Positions 1-6,137 of a stretch of DNA of 16,042 nt are shown in pieces. The number at the start of each line of letters is the position of its first letter. Position 1 is the first letter of the stretch. Below the pieces are notes generated by a model. That model worked only from the letters and a program-made list of their open reading frames with translations, searched no databases and was not told the DNA's origin. Both the position numbers and the translations under genes were made by a program. The DNA is from Gammaproteobacteria bacterium. GTDB lineage: Bacteria > Pseudomonadota > Gammaproteobacteria > GCA-001735895. The DNA is taken from NCBI GenBank assembly GCA_024763185.1, contig JANTFY010000027.1, forward strand, positions 1 to 16,042, in the 5' to 3' direction.

Positions 1-186
1 CCACCACCCGGGTTGCTGCCGGCAACACGAGCATCAACGGATTCGGACTGGTTTGCATAGGCCCGGGTTATCACCCCTCTCTTTACAACCTTTTTCCGTA
101 TTCATTCATGACAAATTGATCCAGGTTGTTATCGATTGTTGTATTTGGCCCTATACTGTTCGCCTTTTTTAGGTTCGGTTGAAAAC
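1..186. other. Window edge and upstream region of first cytochrome gene
   Basis: No complete gene is visible here. On the minus strand an open frame runs off the window edge and could start at the ATG at 58 or the GTG at 74. The purine-rich stretch complementary to 75-82 could be a ribosome binding site, but its spacing fits neither start well. Too little sequence is present to name a product. The rest is AT-rich and probably carries the promoter of the cytochrome gene at 187. Confidence 0.3.
136..157 (+). promoter_or_regulatory. Possible promoter (-10 TATACT) of the first cytochrome gene
   Basis: TATACT at 152-157 matches five of six bases of the sigma-70 -10 consensus and lies 30 bases before the ATG at 187. 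No convincing -35 box lies at 16-18 bp. TTGTTA at 126-131 is the best hexamer but is 20 bp away. This is a weak, pattern-based call. Confidence 0.25.
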
Positions 187-885
187 ATGACAATAATAAA
201 ACTAAGACGATCATTTTTTTCTATTCTACTACTGGCATTGTCCGCTTCTGCTGCAGCTACAGAAACCGTTACCATTACTCTTGAGTTTGAGCCTGATCTG
301 AATAATGGCCGGCACATTTATCAAACCTGTGCAACCTGCCATTTACCTGAGGGCTGGGGCGATGACGAAGGGACCTATCCGCAGATTGCCGGCCAGTTAC
401 AGAATGTTTTAATCAAGCAACTGCTGGATATCCGTAGCGGTGAACGTGATAACCCGTTGATGTATCCTTTCGTACAGAAACGCACCCTGGGCGGCTATCA
501 GGATATGGCAGACGTTGTCGCTTATATCGCCACTCTGCCCATGCACCCGAAACATAAACAAGGCCCCTGGCGGGATTATTCCGATGAATACAAACAGGGC
601 AAGGCATTATATACCGCCAATTGTTCAGCCTGTCATGGTAGCGAAGGCGAAGGCAACAATACAGCCAGCATTCCAAAACTGTACGGCCAGCATTACCCTT
701 ATCTCAAGCGCCAGCTGCTGGACATAAAGGCCGGTCATCGCCAGGCCTCAGCGGGTATGAAAGCAATGGTTGATCCCTTGTCACGCAAGCAACTTGAAAT
801 GACCATCAACTATGTCTCTTATCTGCCGGTACCGGAAAACGAGAAGGCTCCATCTCTCAACTGGCGCAATACAGACTTTTTATAG
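187..885 (+). CDS. Diheme cytochrome c, c4/FccA-like (putative partner of the sulfide dehydrogenase flavoprotein)
   Basis: A 232-residue periplasmic diheme cytochrome c. The chosen ATG at 187 gives a classical signal peptide (basic MTIIKLRRS, hydrophobic core, Ala-rich end near residue 25); the longer open frame back to 136 would spoil it. Two CxxCH heme sites are visible: CATCH at residues 48-52 and CSACH at 146-150. Met92 and Met191 or Met194 are candidate sixth ligands, as in cytochrome c4 and the diheme subunit of flavocytochrome c. The next gene on this strand is an FccB-type flavoprotein, so the likely role is to accept electrons from sulfide oxidation and pass them to the respiratory chain. 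The stop codon is made from one gene base plus the first two bases of an inverted-repeat element. The protein has about 20 more C-terminal residues than its paralogue at 4523-5152, so the native end may have been changed. It could alternatively be a free c4 electron carrier. Confidence 0.88.
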   Translation: MTIIKLRRSFFSILLLALSASAAATETVTITLEFEPDLNNGRHIYQTCATCHLPEGWGDDEGTYPQIAGQLQNVLIKQLLDIRSGERDNPLMYPFVQKRTLGGYQDMADVVAYIATLPMHPKHKQGPWRDYSDEYKQGKALYTANCSACHGSEGEGNNTASIPKLYGQHYPYLKRQLLDIKAGHRQASAGMKAMVDPLSRKQLEMTINYVSYLPVPENEKAPSLNWRNTDFL

Positions 886-1160
886 GGCCTGTTAACACTA
901 ATTGAAAACTCACGTTGCCATCCCAAAAAGGAGCCGGCAAGGCAGGAAGAGAGAGATTTGGTGACTCCAAATGAACAACGAGTAACGTCGCATGGCCCCC
1001 TGTATCGATAATGGGGGGTACAATCCGAAGGGACGGGGTCATTTTTCCGCAGGACAGCGTTATATTTCGCTCATGTACGAACAGTACACAGCGCTCAATA
1101 CGCCTTGCTCTACAAAAAGATGGCCTGCGTCGTGTATTTTAATTAGTGTTAATAGGCCCT
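884..1160. mobile_element. MITE-like or deleted IS element with terminal inverted repeats
   Basis: Bases 884-903 and 1141-1160 are inverted repeats of 20 bp with a single mismatch (AGGGCCTGTTAACACTAATT against AGGGCCTATTAACACTAATT on the other strand). The similarity continues weakly inward for about another dozen bases (AAAA..CACG on both sides). The 277-bp interior has no credible transposase frame. It contains a near-perfect small palindrome at 996-1017, a C5/G5 stem around TATCGATA. No target-site duplication is visible in the immediate flanks. The left end overlaps the stop codon of the cytochrome gene and the right end stops at the ribosome binding site of the flavoprotein gene. This is the structure of a non-autonomous element or a decayed IS; the family cannot be assigned from sequence alone. 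Confidence 0.6.
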
Positions 1161-1166
1161 GAGGAG
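1161..1166 (+). promoter_or_regulatory. Ribosome binding site fixing the FccB start
   Basis: GAGGAG lies 7 bases before the ATG at 1174 and directly abuts the right inverted repeat of the upstream element. It selects the ATG over an in-frame TTG at 1168, which would be only one base away from it. Confidence 0.75.
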
Positions 1167-1173
1167 TTTGCAC

Positions 1174-2541
1174 ATGACCAGAAAAATCAACCGACGACAA
1201 TTTATCCAAAGTTCAGTCGCCGCCACTGCGGCTCCTTTAGCCGGCTTTGCATCAGGTGCGGCGGCATATGAATCCAGCGCCCCGACTGTTTCCAGATACC
1301 TGTCACCAGCACCACTACCAAAAGCTAAGGGCCCGCGCATTGTTATTGTCGGCGGTGGCTGGTCCGGCCTGACGATGGCGAAATACCTGAAAAAATATTC
1401 CCCCGGTTTCGATGTGCTGCTGCTGGATAAAAATGATCACTTTGTATCCTGTCCTGTCAGTAACAGCTGGCTGGCCGACCAGGTCAATCTGGATTTTCTG
1501 TCGCACAGTTATATTGAGGCGGCACAGAATAATGGCTACCTCTTTTTGCATGGCAGCGCCATTGATCTTGACCGTGGCAGTAAAACCCTGGTGACCACCT
1601 TGGGCAGTATAAAATATGACTACCTGGTGCTGGCGCCTGGCATTGATTATGACTACAAGAAAATTGGCGTGGAAGACCCTCAGGATGAATACACCCTGCG
1701 CATGAATTTCCCGGCCGGTTTCAACGATGCATCGGAACTCATTGCCATCAAACACAAGTTGCAGAACTTTACGGGTGGCACCCTGGCAATGACCGTGCCC
1801 AGCGGTAATTATCGCTGCATGGCGGCTCCCTATGAGCGTGCCTGTATGGCGGCGGCGATCATGAAGAAAAACAGTATTCGCGGAAAAATCCTGCTGCTGG
1901 ACATGAATCCGGATATCCGCATCAAGGCTGAGGGGTTCAAACGTGCTTTCAGTGAGTATTACGCCGATATTATTCAGTATGAAGCGAGTGCCGAAATCAG
2001 CTCAGTCAATCTCGAGTCGCGCGAGCTTGAAACCGACTTTGACAATTACGGGTTTGATGATGCCATCATCTATCCGCCAATTAGGGCGTCCCGTCTGATC
2101 GAGAGTTTTGGGCTCAGTAACGAGCATAGCCTGCAGAAGGAAGCCGCTATCGATCCGTTCAAGTATCACCTGCTGGATGACGAACATGTCTATGTCACCG
2201 GAGATTCACGCTCGCAACCGTTTTCCAAAAGTGGCAACACTGCTCATTCCGAAGCCAAGTATGTCGCCGAAGTGATCTCTGCTCACGCCAAAGGACAGGA
2301 GATAGACTGGAGAAGCCCGCAGACAATGTGCTTTTCCGGGGTCAACATAGACCCCCTGCAATCGATGAGCATCATTGCTTTTTACCAATACGATGAAATA
2401 GAAAAAAGCTTTGCCTTTGACCGGGTTCATCTATCGGAAAAATGGAACAGCCGCTCAGGGCAGGCCGGGTTGGCCTGGGCAGAAGGCATGTATCGAGATA
2501 TGTTTTACAGTAAAAACTCCAGTACTGTATCGAAATCATAG
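1174..2541 (+). CDS. fccB: Sulfide dehydrogenase (flavocytochrome c) flavoprotein subunit, FccB/SoxF type
   Basis: A 455-residue FAD-dependent oxidoreductase that oxidises sulfide and passes electrons to a c-type cytochrome in the periplasm. A Tat signal is present (NRRQFIQSS at residues 6-14, then an Ala-rich segment to about 32). The dinucleotide-binding motif GGGWSG is at residues 60-65. Cys93 in VSCPVSN matches the cysteine that covalently binds FAD in flavocytochrome c. Cys215 (NYRCMAAPYER) and Cys386 (TMCFSGV) match the redox-active pair of this family. The segment GDSRSQPFSKSGNTAHSEAK near 343-362 corresponds to the conserved FAD-contacting region. Length and motif order fit FccB rather than membrane sulfide:quinone reductase. 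The likely partner is the diheme cytochrome encoded upstream, now separated by a palindromic element. A paralogue or SoxF role cannot be excluded. Confidence 0.92.
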   Translation: MTRKINRRQFIQSSVAATAAPLAGFASGAAAYESSAPTVSRYLSPAPLPKAKGPRIVIVGGGWSGLTMAKYLKKYSPGFDVLLLDKNDHFVSCPVSNSWLADQVNLDFLSHSYIEAAQNNGYLFLHGSAIDLDRGSKTLVTTLGSIKYDYLVLAPGIDYDYKKIGVEDPQDEYTLRMNFPAGFNDASELIAIKHKLQNFTGGTLAMTVPSGNYRCMAAPYERACMAAAIMKKNSIRGKILLLDMNPDIRIKAEGFKRAFSEYYADIIQYEASAEISSVNLESRELETDFDNYGFDDAIIYPPIRASRLIESFGLSNEHSLQKEAAIDPFKYHLLDDEHVYVTGDSRSQPFSKSGNTAHSEAKYVAEVISAHAKGQEIDWRSPQTMCFSGVNIDPLQSMSIIAFYQYDEIEKSFAFDRVHLSEKWNSRSGQAGLAWAEGMYRDMFYSKNSSTVSKS

Positions 2542-2544
2542 AGT

Positions 2545-2721
2545 CGCGCGCTGATTCTCAATGTGCACTTTCACATGCTGTTTCTGGATGGCGTTTACAC
2601 CACACCCTGAGGCAAAAGCCAATTTCATGGTGATAACGTGCCAGATCATCAGGAAATGGTGGAACTGGTGCATACCATCAGCCACCGGTTTGCCGGATTG
2701 CTGGTGCGGGGGAGTGAATAG
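2545..2721 (+). pseudogene. IS91-family transposase fragment
   Basis: Read in one frame, this stretch gives ILNVHFHMLFLDGVYTTP, then a TGA (2608-2610), then residues ending EMVELVHTISHRFAGLLVR before a TAG at 2719-2721. The HFHxLxxDGVY block and the following region are recognisable from IS91-type (rolling-circle, Y2) transposases. Only about 58 codons survive, with an internal stop and without the rest of the catalytic region. It is a dead remnant that begins immediately after the flavoprotein stop codon, so an IS91 insertion or excision has shaped this boundary. Confidence 0.65.
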
Positions 2722-3104
2722 ATAACTGTCAGTACGACCTGGCTAAGAATGCTTAAAAGCGAGCGGGTTACGCTTACGCTAGTACAGAACCAATAAAAAA
2801 GTGCCCTTGATGCAAAGTATATTCATTAATATTAGGGTTTTATGAAGTTAAGCATCATAGCAAGTGGATGTGATTCCACTTTCCCGTAGATATCCGCGTG
2901 GCAGTACCCGTACCCTGGTACAAGCCAGAAAAGACTGAAATGGGTCGTGAGCTGGAATAATACCTGCACACTATCAGGCAATCGATCAAGTTCCCGTGCT
3001 CGCTGCCAGGCTTGACAGTGAATGAAATCAGGCAAAACCGGCCGGCGATTTACGACATCATCAAACCGGCACTGGAGCGCTGGCCTTGACTATGGGCTGC
3101 GGTT
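2722..3104. other. Non-coding scar with a possible second decayed ORF
   Basis: No intact gene is visible. On the plus strand, around 2870-3090, one frame reads HFPVDIRVAVPVPWYKPEK, meets a TAA near 2960, and continues through NEIRQNRPAIYDIIKPALE to a TGA at about 3090. The composition looks protein-like, but I do not recognise a family and there is no start or ribosome binding site. The remainder, about 2722-2840, is AT-rich and featureless. Confidence 0.3.
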
Positions 3105-3611
3105 TTATTGGGCCAACGCTGAGATTTTTTCCAGCAACTTCGAATCGGCCCAGTCAACACCACCAAACAGGGTGTAACGAATATTGCCCTGCGGGTCGAT
3201 GATGAAATTGGAAGGTACCGCGAAGACTTTCCAGTCCTGAATGCTTTTACCCGATTCATCCAGCAGAATGGTAAATTCGGGCTTGACCTGATCGACAAAT
3301 TTTTTGACATCGGCCTCGCCTTCACCCATGTCGATGGCCAAAATCTTGAAGGGTACGCCCTCTTTTTCCAGCTGCTTGGTCATTTTATTCATGGTCGGCA
3401 TTTCCTTGCGGCAAGGGCCGCAATAGGTCGCCCAGAATTGCACAAGCACCACCTTGCCCTTGTTGGCATCCAGAGTATGCGTGTTGCCCTGCAAATCCTT
3501 CAGCATTAAAGGGGGTGGAGTCGGGTTGCCGCTGAAAGGCTTTAGCGATGTGGCCTGGGCGGCCACACTGAAAGTCAACAGCAGCGCAAGCGTGATAATT
3601 CTTTTGATCAT
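3105..3611 (-). CDS. Periplasmic TlpA-like thiol-disulfide oxidoreductase
   Basis: A 168-residue protein with an N-terminal signal peptide (MIKRIITLALLLTFSVAAQA) followed by a thioredoxin fold of the TlpA/ResA/AhpC-TSA type. The active site is WATYCGPC with Cys64 and Cys67, and the cis-proline loop is AVPSNF near residue 133. The family reduces disulfides or heme-binding cysteines in the periplasm using electrons from a membrane thiol transporter. Next to three cytochrome/flavocytochrome genes, a role in cytochrome c maturation or in handling sulfur/thiol intermediates is plausible but inferred. Its ATG overlaps the stop of the upstream minus-strand gene by four bases (ATGA), so the two are translationally coupled. 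A ribosome binding site AGGA lies inside the upstream gene. Confidence 0.87.
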   Translation of the reverse strand: MIKRIITLALLLTFSVAAQATSLKPFSGNPTPPPLMLKDLQGNTHTLDANKGKVVLVQFWATYCGPCRKEMPTMNKMTKQLEKEGVPFKILAIDMGEGEADVKKFVDQVKPEFTILLDESGKSIQDWKVFAVPSNFIIDPQGNIRYTLFGGVDWADSKLLEKISALAQ

Positions 3612-4357
3612 TGTTCGTATTCCTGAATATAAAATAAACTGACCTTGATGAGCCCCGCCATCTGCGAGGTCACGACTTCTTCAGTGCGGTTCTTGTCTTT
3701 GCCCGAAAACAGATGCCCGCGTATCTGTGGAATCACCTTGGTAATGACCTGGCTACCGCCTTTTTTCAAGGCTTGACGCAACGGGGTCAAGCCCCATCGA
3801 TTCGGCGTATGCCCACCTTCAAGCAGCATGATCGGCAAGCGGGTCGTTCCGACTGAATCAGCATACCGGGGCGGTTTGCCCGGTTCTGGCTCTCCCTTGA
3901 ATAATCGAGGAAAAATCAACACCGCTCCGGCCAGCGGCTGCTCGTGGGTTTTCTCCCAATCGGCCGCTGCTCGCAGTAATACCCTGGCATAAGGGCCGCT
4001 CGCAATCAGGTATACCTTTTTGCCTGTGTCTACCGCAGATTCAATCACCTGCAACAGGGCCTGGTCAGGGATCTCACTCAGGCTGCCGCGCAGATTGGGC
4101 AGCATGTAAGCGCTGAGCATATCCGGCATCCACACCTCGACACCGTCTTCGGCCAACGACCTGGCCGTTTTCTCTTCGATGGCATTGAGGCCTTCGTCAC
4201 AGGGGAATCCCAGCAGCAGGCGGTCACCATCGGCTTCAAATACGCGCACTTCCAGCTCAGCGTCAGGTATATCGACGATCTGGACAGACTTCGCCCAAAG
4301 CGGCAAATTGAAGGTGGCCATCATCAGTAAAAAAAGCAGTTGTTTCGGATAACGCAT
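3608..4357 (-). CDS. Exported alpha/beta-hydrolase-like protein of unknown function
   Basis: A 249-residue protein with a signal peptide (MRYPKQLLFLLMMATFNLPLWAKS), so probably periplasmic. The alternation of strands and helices suggests an alpha/beta-hydrolase fold. Examples are RLLLGFPCDEG near residue 46, KVYLIASGPYARVLLRAA at about 114-131, and PIMLLEGGHTPNRWG at about 175-189. The canonical GxSxG elbow is absent: the position reads AxSGP with Ser120 as the only nucleophile candidate. His215 in IRGHLF could be the catalytic histidine. I do not recognise a named family, and activity is uncertain. It is the first gene of a two-gene unit with the TlpA-like protein and lies in the sulfide dehydrogenase neighbourhood, which points to an accessory redox or maturation role. 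GGGAG lies about 12 bases before the ATG, a long spacing. Confidence 0.7.
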   Translation of the reverse strand: MRYPKQLLFLLMMATFNLPLWAKSVQIVDIPDAELEVRVFEADGDRLLLGFPCDEGLNAIEEKTARSLAEDGVEVWMPDMLSAYMLPNLRGSLSEIPDQALLQVIESAVDTGKKVYLIASGPYARVLLRAAADWEKTHEQPLAGAVLIFPRLFKGEPEPGKPPRYADSVGTTRLPIMLLEGGHTPNRWGLTPLRQALKKGGSQVITKVIPQIRGHLFSGKDKNRTEEVVTSQMAGLIKVSLFYIQEYEQ

Positions 4358-4522
4358 CGAGTTGCACCATCTCCCGTAAAAATTGACTCAGATCAGTCGT
4401 GGCTGGTATCTATGATCAACCAGTCACTTATATATTGATATTCTAATATTACTGAAAGAAAATGTAATTGACACAGATTAGTTTTGCTTAAACCCAACAT
4501 CCACCTAAATCATAAAATAATC
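4358..4522. promoter_or_regulatory. Divergent promoter region between the hydrolase-like and second cytochrome genes
   Basis: This 165-bp AT-rich spacer separates two divergent transcription units, so both promoters must lie here. A perfect -35 hexamer TTGACA faces the cytochrome gene at 4468-4473, but no good -10 sits at 16-18 bp; TTAAAC is only 14 bp away. On the minus strand TATATA near 4430-4435 could be the -10 of the hydrolase-like gene. A short dyad CTGGT/ACCAG around 4403-4423 might be an operator. All of these are pattern-level suggestions. Confidence 0.4.
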
Positions 4523-5152
4523 ATGAAAAAAACCTGCACCCGACTGATAATCGCTGTATGCGGATTGTTGTTGATGACCCATGCCAGCGCCAACGATGAT
4601 TTGACTAAAGCCATGCGTCTTGTCCCGAACCTCGCCAATGGCAAGCATATCTTCCGCCTTTGCGCCAATTGTCACATGGACAATGGCTGGGGCAAGATCA
4701 ATGGCAGTTTCCCGGTCATTGCCGGGCAACACCGCAACGTATTGATCAAACAGCTCGAGGATATTCGCCTGAAAAACCGCCACAATCCCACTATGTTCCC
4801 GTTCACCGAACCGGGTACCATCGGTGGCTTGCAGGGCATTGCCGATGTCACCGCCTATATCGCCACCCTGCCGGCCGATCCTTCACCGGGCCAGGGGACC
4901 GGTGAGCATATCCAGCAGGGAGAAACCATTTTCAAACAACGCTGCCAGAGCTGTCATGGAGCCCAAGCGGAAGGCAACAATGAAGCCTTTTTTCCCCGGC
5001 TCAAGGGGCAACACTATGCCTATCTGCTGCGCCAACTGGAATGGATTCAAAGTGGTTATCGCAAAAATGTGAACCCGGCCATGATTGAACAGGTCAAACA
5101 CTTGTCGCCTGAAGACCTCGCAGCGGTGGCGGATTATCTGTCGCGATTGTAA
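4523..5152 (+). CDS. Second diheme cytochrome c, paralogue of the cytochrome at 187-885
   Basis: A 209-residue exported diheme cytochrome c. The ATG at 4523 gives a signal peptide (MKKTCTRLIIAVCGLLLMTHASA); an in-frame TTG at 4484 would place 13 polar residues before it and is unlikely. Heme sites are CANCH at residues 47-51 and CQSCH at 141-145, with Met91 and Met187 as likely axial ligands. It shares long identical blocks with the cytochrome at 187-885: NVLIKQL, DIR, ADV.AYIATLP, EGNN and GQHY.YL.RQL. The two are therefore an internal duplication within this cluster. It may serve as an alternative electron acceptor for the flavoprotein or as a c4 carrier to an oxidase. No strong ribosome binding site is visible before the ATG. 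Confidence 0.87.
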   Translation: MKKTCTRLIIAVCGLLLMTHASANDDLTKAMRLVPNLANGKHIFRLCANCHMDNGWGKINGSFPVIAGQHRNVLIKQLEDIRLKNRHNPTMFPFTEPGTIGGLQGIADVTAYIATLPADPSPGQGTGEHIQQGETIFKQRCQSCHGAQAEGNNEAFFPRLKGQHYAYLLRQLEWIQSGYRKNVNPAMIEQVKHLSPEDLAAVADYLSRL

Positions 5153-5232
5153 GCCTGTTTTTAAGAAAGCCTTTGGCTATAAAGTCATTGGGCTTTACCT
5201 AAAGAGGAAGTAATAGAGAATAATTAAAAATA

Positions 5233-5252
5233 CGGGCCCGAAACTGGGCCCG
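5233..5252 (-). terminator. Rho-independent terminator of the peroxiredoxin gene
   Basis: CGGGCCC (5233-5239) and GGGCCCG (5246-5252) form a perfect 7-bp GC stem with a 6-base loop. On the minus strand it follows the peroxiredoxin stop codon by about 14 bases and is followed by TATTTTTAATTA, the U-rich tail expected of an intrinsic terminator. In the plus direction the tail is poor, so it serves mainly the minus-strand gene. Confidence 0.8.
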
Positions 5253-5266
5253 CATTTGCAGGCAGG

Positions 5267-5917
5267 TTAAGCGGCCAGTTCTTTTTTACAGAAGTACCAG
5301 TCAGTACATTCGTATCCTTCCGATTCACGTGCCGCCGCCGCATCCATGTCGGCTGGCGGAGGTACAATGACCTTGTCACCGGGTTGCCAGCCTTCCGGAG
5401 TTGCGATCTTGTGGGCATCGGAAGTCTGCAGGGCCTTGATCAGACGCAGGAATTCCGGAATCGAACGACCATTGGTCATCGGGTAGTACACCATCGCACG
5501 CAAAATACCTTCAGGATCGATGATAAAGGTCGCACGCACCGCCGAGGTATCCGCTGCATCCGGGTGGATCATGCCGTAAGACTTGGCCACCTTCATCGAC
5601 AGGTCTTCGATAATCGGGAACGGGATTTCCACACCGAATTTCTCCTTGATGTTTTTTACCCAGGCTACATGGCTGTAGTAACTGTCGATAGACAGGCCCA
5701 GCAGTTCGGTATCGACCGCCTGGAATTCATCGTGATGTTTGGCGAAAGCCATAAATTCGGTGGTACAAACCGGGGTGAAGTCTGCCGGGTGCGAGAACAG
5801 TACCAGCCACTTGCCGCGATAGTCCTCCAGTGTTTTTGTACCGTGCGTGGTTCGTGCCTGGAATGCAGGTGCGGGTTCGTTAATGCGAGGCATTGAGAAG
5901 TTTTCTTCGTTCATCAT
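5267..5917 (-). CDS. Peroxiredoxin, Prx6 / 1-Cys type
   Basis: A 216-residue cytoplasmic thiol peroxidase that reduces hydrogen peroxide or organic hydroperoxides. The active site block HPADFTPVCTTEF places the peroxidatic cysteine at residue 51, with conserved Pro and Thr. The long C-terminal half with PMTNGRSIPEFLR and ATPEGWQPGD is characteristic of Prx6-type proteins. Two more cysteines occur near the end in ECTDWYFC (residues 204 and 210), as in prokaryotic Prx6 relatives that use extra cysteines. Tandem ATGs at 5917 and 5914 follow a GGAG site; the second has the better spacing (7 bases), so the true start may be one codon later. A start at 5893 (MPRINEPAP) also fits the family. The gene is monocistronic with its own terminator and convergent with the second cytochrome gene. 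Confidence 0.9.
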   Translation of the reverse strand: MMNEENFSMPRINEPAPAFQARTTHGTKTLEDYRGKWLVLFSHPADFTPVCTTEFMAFAKHHDEFQAVDTELLGLSIDSYYSHVAWVKNIKEKFGVEIPFPIIEDLSMKVAKSYGMIHPDAADTSAVRATFIIDPEGILRAMVYYPMTNGRSIPEFLRLIKALQTSDAHKIATPEGWQPGDKVIVPPPADMDAAAARESEGYECTDWYFCKKELAA

Positions 5918-6137
5918 TTAGCTCCAAAATAAACTGGTTAAAAAATTTTTGCCGCTACTTGTGCAGCTGGTAGGTGAATATTAGGGCACTGAGTGATTCA
6001 ATTAAATTTAAATAAATTGATGTTTGGGTTCTATATTATTGAACATTGGTTTTTAGGGGAAATACCTCAGATGATGCCTCCTAAAAAGATTGGTTATGCA
6101 CTGGTTGTTGAATGGGCGAAAATTTCTTTTGGCATAA
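5918..6137. promoter_or_regulatory. AT-rich divergent upstream region with a leader hairpin
   Basis: This region precedes both the minus-strand peroxiredoxin and the plus-strand transporter operon and holds no credible gene. An inverted repeat TTTTTAGG (6050-6057) and CCTAAAAA (6080-6087) can be extended inward by a G-U and a G-C pair to a 10-bp stem with an 18-base loop. If transcribed, it would fold in the leader of the transporter operon. On the minus strand TAATAT near 5979-5984 could be a -10 for the peroxiredoxin, with TTTAAT 17 bases upstream. No known riboswitch class was recognised. Confidence 0.35.

Noticed and set aside
857..1042. A 61-codon minus-strand frame across the palindromic element
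   Set aside because: It spans the element boundary and the cytochrome end, has no ribosome site and resembles no transposase.
1315..1755. A 146-codon minus-strand frame inside fccB
   Set aside because: It is antisense to a conserved FAD-binding region and has no independent coding evidence.
5384..5896. A 170-codon plus-strand open frame inside the peroxiredoxin gene
   Set aside because: It is exactly antisense to a well-conserved peroxiredoxin, has no ribosome binding site, and its product is rich in Arg/His with no recognisable motif.
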